A DNA stretch of 64,000 nucleotides, taken from the NCBI RefSeq assembly GCF_029894335.1, contig NZ_JARXZC010000009.1:111019-175018 (forward strand), given 5' to 3'. This document shows, one piece after another, positions 34,247-43,336 of the stretch. A program made the position numbers and the translations under genes. The notes under the pieces are model-generated. The model had not been told where the DNA came from, searched no databases, and worked only from the letters and a program-made list of their open reading frames with translations. The DNA is from Kitasatospora sp. MAP5-34 (GTDB lineage Bacteria; Actinomycetota; Actinomycetes; Streptomycetales; Streptomycetaceae). Positions within the stretch are counted from its first letter, which is position 1, and every line of letters starts with the position of its first letter.

Positions 34247-34744
34247 ATGGATCCGAGGCGTAACCCGGCCCACCGGCTCAACAGACCCCTTGGGCAGGCG
34301 ATAACAGTCCTAGGGTGCCTGGTTCTGGCGTGCACTTCATGTGCGGACGCTGGTGGCGACGCAACAGTGATCCGGCAGGTCGATCTGGTTGGCGACTGGG
34401 GCAATGCGGCCGGCGCCAGAATGCATGTGGCTGCTGACCACAGCTTGACGGCGAGTGGGATCAAACACGCGGTGCCCGACTACACGTGCTCCACGAGCCT
34501 GACGGCCGGTAGTTGGCAGTTCGACGCGCAGAACGGCTCGCCGCAGGACTCCACAGCCTCAGCGACCGCGGGCGATTCGTTCACGGTGTGGGCGAACGAC
34601 GGCAAGTTCGACCTGGCGGGGTGCAATATCGAGGCCCTGGTCCAGCGTGACGACCGAGGCTTCAACATCTGTCTCGTCCGGGACCCTGACCAGACCTGCA
34701 CTGATAAGGAGCTCCTCCGCAAGGCTTCAACACCACTTCGGTGA
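34247..34744 (+). CDS. Putative lipoprotein, function unknown
   Basis: A 165-aa exported protein. After a basic N-terminus (MDPRRNPAHRLNRPLG) comes a hydrophobic stretch ending in the lipobox LVLAC, so it is probably lipid-anchored. The mature part is beta-rich (VDLVGDWGNAAGARMHVAAD) with six or more cysteines. It resembles small streptomycete surface lipoproteins of unknown role. ATG 34247 was chosen because it places the signal peptide correctly. Codon use is less GC-biased than in the core genes. Confidence 0.72.
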   Translation: MDPRRNPAHRLNRPLGQAITVLGCLVLACTSCADAGGDATVIRQVDLVGDWGNAAGARMHVAADHSLTASGIKHAVPDYTCSTSLTAGSWQFDAQNGSPQDSTASATAGDSFTVWANDGKFDLAGCNIEALVQRDDRGFNICLVRDPDQTCTDKELLRKASTPLR

Positions 34745-34774
34745 GCAGCACCGTGACCCAACCAGAAACGCCTC

Positions 34775-34897
34775 CTTCTGCCGCTGCTCGTGCTGATTTA
34801 CGTCTGCGCCATCGCCAATCGCATGGACATTGACCTTGGCGACGCACTGCGGCGCAAGGAAGCGATCAATGAGACGCGGAGTTGGGTCTCCGCCTGA
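34775..34897 (+). pseudogene. C-terminal stump of a MazG-like nucleotide pyrophosphohydrolase
   Basis: One frame reads VLIYVCAIANRMDIDLGDAL, then RRKEAINETRSWVSA and a stop at 34895-34897. This is the last helical part of MazG/RS21-C6-type pyrophosphatases (ADVLIY, then DLGDA and KxxxNE). The catalytic ExxE half is missing upstream, so the gene is decayed. Confidence 0.6.
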
Positions 34898-34919
34898 GCT
34901 GTCACACGGCCTCGCCCGG

Positions 34920-35045
34920 GTCCAGTCCAGCCGGGCCCTCGACTACGTCCGCGAGTTCAACATCGCCCTCGCCCCCTGGCGCCGCGAACCCCGCGTCGCC
35001 GAGCTCCTCCACCGCACCCGCACCGAATTCGGCATCGCCGCCTGA
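34920..35045 (+). pseudogene. C-terminal gene remnant, possibly of a regulator
   Basis: A coding-like stretch of about 40 residues (RALDYVREFNIALAPWRREP, then VAELLHRTRTEFGIAA) ends at a stop at 35045. It has no plausible start or upstream domain. The pattern recalls C-termini of streptomycete TPR-type regulators. With the MazG-like stump it marks recombination at the edge of the accessory region. Confidence 0.5.
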
Positions 35046-35100
35046 CAGTGGTCCCCAGCAGCGAGCGATGTTGGGGCCCGTCCGGCTCGCCGGGCGAGGG

Positions 35101-36240
35101 TCAGAGCATTGCCGCAGCCGGCTGGACCATGCCTCGGGCGGTCTTGGCGTCGACGTACTCGCCGATGGCGGTCATGACCCACTCGCCCGAGTACTGGCGG
35201 ACGAGTTTGCACATCACCACGCCGGTGTGGGGTTCGGACCGGGTGAGGTCGAAGCGGACCAGTTCCTGGCCGGAGGTGGCGTCGAGGAGGCGGCAGTAGG
35301 CGTTCTTGATCTCGGTGAACCGCTGGCCGGAGAAGGAGTTGACCACGAACACCAGGCCGCAGACCTGCGGCGGGAGGCCCTCCAGGTGGACGGTGATCGC
35401 CTCGTCGTCGCCCTCGCCCTCGCCGGTCAGGTTGTCGCCGGAGTGGGCGATCGCGCCGTTGAAGATGTTGAGCTTCATGAACCAGGCGGTCTCGACCTTG
35501 TTGCGCTGGGCGTCGAAGGCGATGCAGGAGGCGTCCAGGTCGATGTCCCGGCCGCGCCCGGCGGGCTCCCAGCCGAGGCCCATCCGGACGGAGGCGAGGA
35601 AGGGCCTGCCGTTCTTCTCCAGGGAGACCGAGGCGCCCTTGACCAGGTTGACCCGGCCCTTGTCCAGGGTGACCTTGGTGGAGCCGGGGGAGGAGACGGT
35701 CGGTGAGGCGAACGGCTTCGGGGGCAGCGGGGCCGGGGCCTGCACCGAGACGCCGAAGTCGGTCGCGATGCCGGCCAGCCCGTTGGCGTAGCCCTGGCCG
35801 ACCGCGCGGATCTTCCAGCTGCCCCCGCGCCGGTATACCTCGACCACCACGAGTGCCGTCTCCCGGCCCAGCCGGGGCGGGGTGAAGGTGACCAGCACCC
35901 GGCCGGTGGCCGCGTCCCGGACGGTCGCGGTGGGCTCCGTCCCGGCGAAGGTCGCGGCCGCGTCGTCCAGACTGGCCGTCACCACGACCCGGGTGATGCC
36001 GGCCGGCAGTGCGGAGGTGTCCACCGTGACGGCGTCCGGCGAGCCGCCGGACGCGGGTCGGTGGGTGACACCGGGACCGTTCGGGGCGTTGAAGAAGACG
36101 AAGTCCGCGTCGGACCTGACCTTGCCGGCCTCGGTCAGCAGCAGGCCGGAGACGTCCAGCGCCTTGGGCGCCGTCACCTCGACCGTCACCCGGGTGGCGG
36201 TGAGCGGCGTGTTGCCGCCTTGGGTCAGGACCGTGGACAC
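35101..36240 (-). CDS. Double TerD-domain protein (tellurium-resistance family)
   Basis: A 379-aa cytosolic protein with two TerD-type domains, about residues 5-170 and 185-370. The second is canonical: SVSLEKNGRPFLASVRMGLG, then GRDIDLDASCIAFD, FNGAIAHSGDNLTGEGEGDD (Ca-binding acidic loop) and YCRLLDATSGQELVRFDL. The first is degenerate and lacks the acidic calcium loop. TerD proteins bind calcium and act in stress-response complexes. Four 12-bp repeats lie in its leader. It diverges from the aminopeptidase gene. Confidence 0.9.
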   Translation of the reverse strand: MSTVLTQGGNTPLTATRVTVEVTAPKALDVSGLLLTEAGKVRSDADFVFFNAPNGPGVTHRPASGGSPDAVTVDTSALPAGITRVVVTASLDDAAATFAGTEPTATVRDAATGRVLVTFTPPRLGRETALVVVEVYRRGGSWKIRAVGQGYANGLAGIATDFGVSVQAPAPLPPKPFASPTVSSPGSTKVTLDKGRVNLVKGASVSLEKNGRPFLASVRMGLGWEPAGRGRDIDLDASCIAFDAQRNKVETAWFMKLNIFNGAIAHSGDNLTGEGEGDDEAITVHLEGLPPQVCGLVFVVNSFSGQRFTEIKNAYCRLLDATSGQELVRFDLTRSEPHTGVVMCKLVRQYSGEWVMTAIGEYVDAKTARGMVQPAAAML

Positions 36241-36320
36241 AGTGCTCCTCCTGGGTACGGGGTGGGGCCCGAACGGCCCAGCCTAGCCAACGGGCCCCGG
36301 CCGGGCCCGGTATGACCTGC

Positions 36321-36368
36321 CGACGGCTCGTTCGACGGCTCGTTCGACGGCTCGTTCGACGGCTCGTC
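36321..36368. repeat. Four tandem 12-bp repeats between the TerD and pepN genes
   Basis: The unit CGACGGCTCGTT occurs four times in a row (last copy ends GTC). The repeats lie 80 nt upstream of the TerD gene start and 100 nt upstream of pepN. There are no spacers, so this is not a CRISPR array. Confidence 0.9.
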
Positions 36369-36469
36369 CGACCGATCCACCGGCCCGGCCGATGGATCAC
36401 CCCGCCCCGGCTGACGGGTCGTCGGCAATGCCCTTGCCCGGGCGGCTCCGGCTGGGGAAGCATGCAGGG

Positions 36470-38968
36470 ATGCCAGCTCTCCAACGCTCCGAGGCGCGCA
36501 CTCGTGCCCGACTGATCAACGTCCACAGCTACCGGCTGGACTTCGACCTCACCCGGGGGGAGGAGCTGTTCGGCAGCACCACCGTGATCCGGTTCGGTTG
36601 CGCCGAGCCGGGCTCCGACACCTTCCTCGACCTCCGGCCCGCCGTCCTGCACCGGGCCGTGCTGAACGGCCGCCCGCTCGACCCGTCCGCGCTCGACGGC
36701 AACCGGCTCACCCTGACGGGCCTGGCCGCCGAGAACGAGCTGCTCGTCGAGGCCGACATGCGCTACTCCCGTACCTGCGAGGGGCTGCACCGGTTCAGCG
36801 ACCCGGCCGACGGCGCCGTCTACCTGTACGCCAGCTGCGCCCCCAACACCGCGCCGCTGGCCTTCCCGTGCTTCGACCAGCCGGATCTGAAGGCGCCCTT
36901 CACCGTCGCCGCGACCGTCCCCGAGGGGTGGACGGTGATCGCGAACAGCGCCGGCGGGCAGCAGGGCGACGGCCGGTGGCTCTTCGAGCCGACCCAGCCG
37001 ATCAGCACCTACCTGTTCACCCTGGTCGCCGGGCCGCTGCACTCGGTCTACTCCGAGCACGACGGCATCCCGCTCGGCCTGCACGCCCGCCGGTCCCTCG
37101 CCGCCGACCTCGACCGGGAGGCCGGCGAGCTGTTCGAGGTCACCCGGGCCTCCTTCGACCGGATGCACACCCTCTTCGACGAGCGCTACCCGTTCGGCAA
37201 GTACGACCAGGCGTTCGTGCCCGAGTTCAACTGGGGTGCGATGGAGAACATCGGCTGCGTGATCTTCGCCGACCGGATGCTCTTCCACTCCGCCCCCACC
37301 GAGTCCGAGCGCGAACTCCGGGCGGCCGTGGTGGCGCACGAGATGGCGCACATGTGGTTCGGCGACCTGGTCACCATGCGGTGGTGGGACGATCTCTGGC
37401 TGAACGAGTCCTTCGCCGAGTACCTGGGCCACCGGGTCGCCGGCGAGAGCACCCGCTTCACCGGCACCTGGATCAGCTTCGCGGTCAAGCGCAAGGGCTG
37501 GGGCTACGACGCCGACCAGCGCTCCAGTACCCACCCGATCGCGGCCACCGGCGTCGAGAGCATGGCCGAGGCGATCATCAACTTCGACGGCATCTCGTAC
37601 GCCAAGGGCGCCTCGGCCCTGCGCCAACTGGTCGCCTGGCTCGGCGACGAGGCCTTCTTCGCGGGGAGCAACGAGTACTTCGCCCGGCACCGCTTCGGCA
37701 ACGCCGACCTCGCCGAGTTCCTGGACGCGCTGGCCGTCACCAGCGGACGCGACGTCCAGGGCTGGGCCGACCGTTGGCTGCGGACCAGCGGTGTGGACAC
37801 CCTGCGGATCGAGGCGGCGTACCAGGGCGACCGGATCGTCTCCGCCGAGCTGGTGCCCACCGGGACGCGCCCGCACCGGGTCGGCATCGGGGTGTTCGAC
37901 GTCCAGGACGGGGTCGTACGGCTTCGCGACCGCTTCGAGGCCGAGGTCGAGCCGGGGTGCCGGACGCCGCTGCCGCAGCTCACCGGGGCACCCCGGGCGG
38001 CGCTGCTGCTGCCCAACCACGGCGACCTGACCTGGGCGAAGATCCGGCTGGACGAGCCCTCCTGGCGGACCGTGGCCGAGTCGCTCCGGACCATCGAGGA
38101 CCCGCTGGTGCGGGCCGTGCTCTGGGAGCACGCGCGCGACCTGGTACTGGACGCCGAACTCGCGCCCGCCGCCTACCTGGAGCTGGTGGCCGCCCACCTG
38201 CCGGCCGAGACGGCGGACATCGTGGTCAGCGCGGTGCTCACCTTCGCCCGTGGGAACGTCATCCGCTGCTACCTCGACCCGGCGGACCGCCCGGCGGCGG
38301 ACGCGCTGATCGGTCGGGTCTGCCGCGAGCTGCTGGCCCGCCCGGACGCGGGGGAGAGCGTACGGCTGGTCGCGCTGCGCGGGGCGATCGACAGCACGGG
38401 CGCCAGTACGGGTGATGAACTCGACGACCTGAACCGCTGGTTGGCGGAGGGTGGCCCCGACGGGAAGCTCGGCACCGAGATGCGCTGGGCCGCACTGGCA
38501 CGGCTCGCCGCCGTCGGGGAGATCGACGAGGACCGGATCGCCGCCGAGTTCGCCGCGGACCCGAGCAGCAGTGCGAACGAGGGCGCCGCCCGGGCCCGGG
38601 CGGCGCTGCCGTCGCCGGAGGCGAAGGAGCGGGCCTGGAAGCTGTTGTTCAGCGACGGCGAACTCTCCAACCAGCTGATGCAGGCGGCCGGGGCGGGGTT
38701 CTGGGAGTCCGGCGCGGAGGAGCTGCAACAGGAGTACGCGCGGCGCTACTTCGCCGAACTGCCGGGTGTCGCGGTGCGGGGCGACATCGTCGCCAAGGTG
38801 CTGGCCTTCCGGCTCTTCCCGGGCGGGCGGTCCACCCCGGAGACGGTCCGGGCCGCCGAGGAGTGCCTGACGCGCGAGGAGTTGACCCCCGCGCTGCGCC
38901 GGACCCTGGCCGACCGGGTGGACGACCTGCGCCGCGCGGTCCGCGTCCGGGGCACCACTTTCAGCTGA
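36470..38968 (+). CDS. pepN: Aminopeptidase N (M1 family)
   Basis: An 832-aa cytosolic zinc metallopeptidase that removes N-terminal residues from peptides. It has substrate-anchoring GAMEN at 256-260, zinc site HEMAH at 290-294 and Glu313 in WLNESFAEYLG, which is the exact HExxH-x18-E spacing. The C-terminal ERAP1-like helical domain is complete. ATG 36470 gives the family N-terminus (RSEARTRARLINVHSYRLDF). Its end converges on the next gene, with 7 nt between stops. Confidence 0.96.
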   Translation: MPALQRSEARTRARLINVHSYRLDFDLTRGEELFGSTTVIRFGCAEPGSDTFLDLRPAVLHRAVLNGRPLDPSALDGNRLTLTGLAAENELLVEADMRYSRTCEGLHRFSDPADGAVYLYASCAPNTAPLAFPCFDQPDLKAPFTVAATVPEGWTVIANSAGGQQGDGRWLFEPTQPISTYLFTLVAGPLHSVYSEHDGIPLGLHARRSLAADLDREAGELFEVTRASFDRMHTLFDERYPFGKYDQAFVPEFNWGAMENIGCVIFADRMLFHSAPTESERELRAAVVAHEMAHMWFGDLVTMRWWDDLWLNESFAEYLGHRVAGESTRFTGTWISFAVKRKGWGYDADQRSSTHPIAATGVESMAEAIINFDGISYAKGASALRQLVAWLGDEAFFAGSNEYFARHRFGNADLAEFLDALAVTSGRDVQGWADRWLRTSGVDTLRIEAAYQGDRIVSAELVPTGTRPHRVGIGVFDVQDGVVRLRDRFEAEVEPGCRTPLPQLTGAPRAALLLPNHGDLTWAKIRLDEPSWRTVAESLRTIEDPLVRAVLWEHARDLVLDAELAPAAYLELVAAHLPAETADIVVSAVLTFARGNVIRCYLDPADRPAADALIGRVCRELLARPDAGESVRLVALRGAIDSTGASTGDELDDLNRWLAEGGPDGKLGTEMRWAALARLAAVGEIDEDRIAAEFAADPSSSANEGAARARAALPSPEAKERAWKLLFSDGELSNQLMQAAGAGFWESGAEELQQEYARRYFAELPGVAVRGDIVAKVLAFRLFPGGRSTPETVRAAEECLTREELTPALRRTLADRVDDLRRAVRVRGTTFS

Positions 38969-38984
38969 CAGACAGTCAGTTGAA
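38960..38984. terminator. Weak hairpin across the convergent pepN end
   Basis: TTCAGCTGAC and GTCAGTTGAA form a 10-bp stem with one mismatch and a 5-nt loop covering both stop codons. It may be a short shared terminator. Confidence 0.4.
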
Positions 38985-40058
38985 CGTGCCCCGGACCGCC
39001 AGTGCGCGCGGGCGGAGCGGGGCGAACGCCGAGGCGGTCCAGGTCTCCTGGGCCTGGGCCGCCTTCCCGGTGCCACCGGCTGCACCAATCCCACCAGCTG
39101 CGCCCTCAGTGCCTGCGCGCCGGGTGCCGCGCACGCCGAAGCTGTAGTCGCCGGGCTGGATGTCCGGCCCGGCGGGCACGGTGAAGCGGTAGACCAGGGT
39201 GCCGCGCTCCTGGGTGACCGTCACCACCGCGTCGGGGAGGCTGCTCCACGGCGTGGTGCCCGGCAGGGCCTCGGGTCGCGCCAGCCGCAGTTCCACCTGA
39301 AGGGCGGTCAGCGGTTCGCTGATCCGCAGGGTCACGTTGTGCCGGGTGCCGGAGGGGCCGAGCAGATCACGGACGGCCTTGCCGGCCAGCCCGTCGACCG
39401 GCGGACGGGAGACCGGGGCGGATACGGGGGCGGATACGGGGATGGAGACGGGCGCGGGGGCGGTCGAGGGCCGGGTCGAGGGCTTGGCCGGGGCCTGGAC
39501 CGGGTGTGCGACCTGGACCGGGGCCTGGGTCGGGGCTTGGACCGGAGCCTGGGTCCGGGGCGGCGGTGCCGGTGGGACGACTGCCGCCGGGGTGCCGAGT
39601 GCGCGCGGGCCGGGGTTCTCGGAGCTGTCGGCCGTCGGGCCGATGGCCGGACGCGGGCTCGGCGGCGGGCTCGGCTGCTGCGTCGACCGGGCGTCGGTGT
39701 CGGCGGCGGCAGCGGCTTCGGGGTTCGGCAGTGGTGGCAGGCTGGCGTCCACGGTGGAGACGCCGGGACGCCGCCCGATGTGCTGCTGCGCGGTGACCAG
39801 CCAGGTGGTGGCGGCGCTGATGCCGAGGACGGTGGACATCGCCATGGCCGCCCCCGAGAACCGGAGGCTGGGCAGCGCGAACCGTCCGCCGAGCGGCTTC
39901 GGCCGACCGTGCCGCGAGGGTCGCGCGGGCCCTGCGGGTCGGACGTCCGCCTGCGCGGTCTCGCTGAGCTTCTGGAACACCATCCCGACCCCCTCCCGGT
40001 CCACTGCCGAGTCGTCCGCGCCGTCCGAGTTGTCCGAGTCGTCGTCCGACAGTCTCAC
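38976..40058 (-). CDS. Single-pass membrane protein with Pro-rich linker, function unknown
   Basis: About 360 residues from GTG 40058; in-frame codons further upstream (to 40151) are possible. An acidic, then basic cytosolic part leads to one membrane span (SGAAMAMSTVLGISAATTWL). A long Pro/Ala/Gln linker with repeats such as APVQAPTQAPVQ and SAPVSAPVS follows. The extracellular beta domain has RHNVTLRISEPLTALQVELR and GDYSFGVRGTRRAG. The layout suggests a cell-wall-spanning protein exposing a small beta-sandwich. No known family was recognised. Confidence 0.72.
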   Translation of the reverse strand: MRLSDDDSDNSDGADDSAVDREGVGMVFQKLSETAQADVRPAGPARPSRHGRPKPLGGRFALPSLRFSGAAMAMSTVLGISAATTWLVTAQQHIGRRPGVSTVDASLPPLPNPEAAAAADTDARSTQQPSPPPSPRPAIGPTADSSENPGPRALGTPAAVVPPAPPPRTQAPVQAPTQAPVQVAHPVQAPAKPSTRPSTAPAPVSIPVSAPVSAPVSRPPVDGLAGKAVRDLLGPSGTRHNVTLRISEPLTALQVELRLARPEALPGTTPWSSLPDAVVTVTQERGTLVYRFTVPAGPDIQPGDYSFGVRGTRRAGTEGAAGGIGAAGGTGKAAQAQETWTASAFAPLRPRALAVRGTFN

Positions 40059-40267
40059 GAGATTACCAGCGCCGGACCGGGTCGCCGCCAGTCGGGTGCG
40101 CGGGGATCGCGACGGGGACTGGCTTGGTGTGTCCGATAATTGACGGTGCATCCGACCGTCCGCCGATCCTCCCGACCGGCCCGGGTTGCAACCCTCTGCA
40201 ACCTTTGACCGAAGCCCCGGAGTGCAGCACGCTGGCCTCCAACCCCAGCCGCCTCGGAGAGACCGTC

Positions 40268-40765
40268 ATGCCGCGCGAACCGCAGTCAGCTGCCTCGACC
40301 CCGCCGTTCGCCGCCACCCCCACGGGCGGCGAGACGGGGCTCTCCGCCGCCGTACCGGCGCTGGTGGAGGAGGTCCTGACGCTGCGGATCGCGCTCGACC
40401 AGGATCTGGTCGGAGAGGTGCGTACCCGTTTCAGGTACGATCCCGAGCGCCCTTACGAGGTGCTGCTCACCTTTCATGTCGGGCGGTCGGACGAGGCGGA
40501 CTGGGTGTTCTCCCGCGAGCTGCTGCGGGACGGCCTGCGCGGTCTGAGCGGGCAGGGGGACGTCAAGCTGTGGCCCGCGTACTGTCCCTGTCATGGCTCG
40601 ACGCTGCACATGGCGCTCGAATCCCCGTACGGGAGCGCCCTGTTGGAGGTGTCCAAGCCGAGCGTGCAGTCCTGGCTCGCGCGGACCTACAGCTGTGTCT
40701 CGGAGCTTGCCGAGGCGTCGGCGGGCCCGACCGACGCCCAGTTGGCGGCACTGCTGGCGGGTTGA
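40268..40765 (+). CDS. SsgA-like sporulation and cell-division protein (SALP)
   Basis: A 165-aa member of the SsgA/SsgB family, which in streptomycetes steers septum placement and spore maturation. Family landmarks are RTRFRYDPERPYEVLLTFHV, DWVFSRELLRDGL, GQGDVKLWPAY and ESPYGSALLEVSKPSVQSWL. An extra 30-residue N-terminus precedes the domain. ATG 40268 follows GGAGAG by about 8 nt. The 3' end overlaps the convergent GAF-regulator gene by 79 bp. Which SALP it is cannot be told from this alone. Confidence 0.88.
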   Translation: MPREPQSAASTPPFAATPTGGETGLSAAVPALVEEVLTLRIALDQDLVGEVRTRFRYDPERPYEVLLTFHVGRSDEADWVFSRELLRDGLRGLSGQGDVKLWPAYCPCHGSTLHMALESPYGSALLEVSKPSVQSWLARTYSCVSELAEASAGPTDAQLAALLAG

Positions 40766-42222
40766 CCGGCGGTCGGCCGGCCGTCGGCCACCCGGCCGTC
40801 GGGCAGCCAGCTGCCCGGCAGGCGTCCCGTCCCGGCCAGCAGCCCGGCGCGCAACTCCCGTACGCCGGGCCCCGAGGAGCCCGGCAGCAGGTCGTACGGA
40901 TCGGCGGGCCCGGCCACCGAGACCTCGGCGGAGGCGGACAGCCGGTACGGGCGGTGGTCGAGCAAGCCGCCGAGGTAGCGCCGCAGCCGGGAGATCTCGG
41001 CGCGGACGGTCACCGTGCGGGCGGGGTCGCCGAACAGCGCGTCGGCGAGCTGCGCTGCGCTGCGGCCCTCGCGGTGCACGGCGAGCAGCAGCAGGAGTTC
41101 GGCGTGGCGCGGGCTGAGGGTGTGCGACCAGCTGCCGACCGCGCCGGAGACCTGGAGTTCGGGGCGGTTCGGGGCTCGTAGGTCGAGCCGGATGCGGGCT
41201 CCGGCGGTCTGCTCGGCGATCGCCGGAGCCGAGTCGCCGAGCGGCCGGACCAGCCAGCCGCCGGCCAGCGGTTCTATCGCGCACTCGCCCAGCGCGGGCA
41301 GCCAGTGCACGGCGGCGGTGCCCCAGCCCTGGGCGGGCAGCCGGAGCCGGGGGACAGGCGGCAGGCCCATCGTGGCGGCCGTCCACCCGGCGCTGTCCAC
41401 CACCATGGCGGGTTCGCCGACCCGGGCGAGCAGTGGCGAGGCGACGGTGCGCAGCTGGTGCAGGTCCTCCAGCCGACGGGCTCTCAGCTCGGCCTCGGCG
41501 AGGCGGGCGGCGGTGACGGCCAGTTGGAACAGGTACGGCGCCATCGTGCGGGCCGGTCCGCTGAGGTTGACCACGCCCGCGAGCCGTCCGGTGTGCGGCT
41601 CGTGGACGGGCGCCGCGACACACGTCCAGCCCCGGTGGCTGCGCAGGTAATGCTCGGCGGAGTGCACCCGCATCGGGCGCCCGGTGCGCAGTGCGGTGCC
41701 GATGCCGTTGGTGCCGACCTCGTCCTCGGCCCAACGGGCACCGATGCTGAAGCCGATGTCGTCGGCGGTCCGGCGCAGCCGTCGCTCGCCCTCGTGCCAG
41801 AGCACATGGCCCTCGGCGTCGGCCACCGCGAAGATCAACGGGGTGCCGGTACCGGGGGTGAGCAGGGTCGAGCGGAGTACCGGGAGGACGTCGGTGAGCT
41901 GGGTCGCCTGCCGCCGGTGCTCCAGCTCGGCGGTGCTCAGCCGGGTGATGTCGCGTCCGCGCTCCGGGTCGAGGCCGAGCCGGCGCAGCCGCTCCCAGGA
42001 GTCGCCGATCACCGGCCGGGGGCTGTCGGCGGCGGTGGTCCGTCCGCTCACGGCCCGGTCGGTCGAGTTGGCCCGGTCGGTCGGGTCGGTCGGGGTCTCG
42101 TCGCCCGGGATCCCGGGGCGGGGGGTGCCGGCGGGTGGGGTGTCGGAGCCGGGGGTCTCGGTGCTCGGGGTCCGGCGGTTCACGGCCGGTACGCGGCGGG
42201 CCGGCCAAGGGCTGTGCAGCAC
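40687..42222 (-). CDS. GAF-domain transcriptional regulator with C-terminal winged helix
   Basis: About 511 residues. A Pro/Thr-rich start is followed by SPRPVIGDSWERLRRLGLDP, the entry of DhaR/AcoR-like GAF regulators, and a GAF domain containing IGFSIGARWAEDEVGTNGIG and SHRGWTCVAAPVHEP. A linker domain follows. The winged-helix part is SWSHTLSPRHAELLLLLAVH, then GRSAAQLADALFGD and VRAEISRLRRYLGGLL. There is no AAA+ domain, so it is not sigma-54 dependent. GTG 42222 has GGGGAG 5 nt upstream. Inducer unknown. Confidence 0.85.
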   Translation of the reverse strand: MLHSPWPARRVPAVNRRTPSTETPGSDTPPAGTPRPGIPGDETPTDPTDRANSTDRAVSGRTTAADSPRPVIGDSWERLRRLGLDPERGRDITRLSTAELEHRRQATQLTDVLPVLRSTLLTPGTGTPLIFAVADAEGHVLWHEGERRLRRTADDIGFSIGARWAEDEVGTNGIGTALRTGRPMRVHSAEHYLRSHRGWTCVAAPVHEPHTGRLAGVVNLSGPARTMAPYLFQLAVTAARLAEAELRARRLEDLHQLRTVASPLLARVGEPAMVVDSAGWTAATMGLPPVPRLRLPAQGWGTAAVHWLPALGECAIEPLAGGWLVRPLGDSAPAIAEQTAGARIRLDLRAPNRPELQVSGAVGSWSHTLSPRHAELLLLLAVHREGRSAAQLADALFGDPARTVTVRAEISRLRRYLGGLLDHRPYRLSASAEVSVAGPADPYDLLPGSSGPGVRELRAGLLAGTGRLPGSWLPDGRVADGRPTAGQPASSAANWASVGPADASASSETQL

Positions 42223-42394
42223 TCCGTCTCCCCTGTCGAGTCGTCCCAAACGATCCGCAGATGTTCGGACACAGGGTACGGCGGCAGAGCTGGAAGATGA
42301 CGAACTTGTCGAACTCTTCATAACCATCCCGGACGACCGGGGAGGCTGATCGGTTCGGCAGTCGGTGGTTACTCCGTCAACTGGGTCTCCCCGG

Positions 42395-43336
42395 TCAGTG
42401 GTGGGTCTCGCCCTGGGCGGCCTCGACGGTGTGGTGCAGGTCGGTGGTGGCGCTCAGCGCGGTCGAACCGGTCAGGGCCAGGCAGGCGGCCAGGGCCACG
42501 GCGGCGGCGGTCCGGGCCGGGGCGTGCCGGTACGGGCGGGGCTCGGGCGCGAGCAGCGCGGCCACCCGGCGGGGGACCGGGCCGGTGTGGGCGGCGGGGG
42601 CCAGTCCGGGGCGGTGCGGCCGGGGGGCCCGCGCGGCGGCCAGGGCCGCGCGGCCGACGGCCCGGGCGGTGAGGGCGCGGTCGCCGGTGGCGCGGGCGGC
42701 GGTCTCGTCGGCCCAGCGTTCGAGGTGGTAGCCGAGCGGGGTGCGGAGCCCGCGCAGGGCTGGGTGCAGCACGGCGGCGTACTCGGTGAGCGCGAGGAAG
42801 ACGTGGTGCTGGGCGGTGAGGTGCGCCCGCTCGTGGGCGAGCAGCGCCGCGCGTTCCGGGCCGTCGAGGGCGCGCAGCATGCCGGTGGTGACCACGATCC
42901 GCCCGGGCTGCCAGGGCAGGCCCGGCAGGGCGAAGGCGTCGGCGCGCTCGTCCTCCAGGACGGTGAGCTGCCCGGTCGCCGCAGCCTGCGCTGCCGCCGC
43001 CCGGGCGCGGCGCAGGTCGGCGTACTGGCGGTGGACCGTGCGCAGGGCCAGCGCGGTGACGGTGAGCAGTACGAGCGCGGCGGCGGCAGCCGTGTAGGGG
43101 GAGCCGTCGGGCAGCCAGCGCGGCGAGAGGTGGCCGAGGGCGGCCACGGGCGGGAGCCGGAGCAGCCCGGTCAGGGTGAGCAGGGTGAGCGAGACGGCGG
43201 TGGCGCCGCCGAGCGCGGCGGCGGTGCCGGCCAGCATCCAGGCGGCGGTGCGCGGGGCGAGGGCCTCGGCGAACCGCCGGGCCAGCGGGGCGGTGAGAAA
43301 GGGGAGCAGAAGTGGCGCCCAGACGGTGAAGGTCAC
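42395..43336 (-). CDS. M56-family membrane metallopeptidase (BlaR1-like)
   Basis: A 313-aa membrane protease with hydrophobic spans at the N-terminus, near residues 33-60 and 82-100, and again near the C-terminus. The zinc motif HERAH lies at 168-172 on the cytosolic side, with WADETAAR as the third-ligand region. In the BlaR1/MecR1 family such proteases inactivate the partner repressor. There is no sensor penicillin-binding domain, as usual in streptomycete copies. The ATG overlaps the BlaI stop (ATGA). Confidence 0.9.
   Translation of the reverse strand: MTFTVWAPLLLPFLTAPLARRFAEALAPRTAAWMLAGTAAALGGATAVSLTLLTLTGLLRLPPVAALGHLSPRWLPDGSPYTAAAAALVLLTVTALALRTVHRQYADLRRARAAAAQAAATGQLTVLEDERADAFALPGLPWQPGRIVVTTGMLRALDGPERAALLAHERAHLTAQHHVFLALTEYAAVLHPALRGLRTPLGYHLERWADETAARATGDRALTARAVGRAALAAARAPRPHRPGLAPAAHTGPVPRRVAALLAPEPRPYRHAPARTAAAVALAACLALTGSTALSATTDLHHTVEAAQGETHH

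Noticed and set aside
36321..36368. Tandem repeats considered as a CRISPR-like array
   Set aside because: The 12-bp units are contiguous without spacers, and there are no cas genes.
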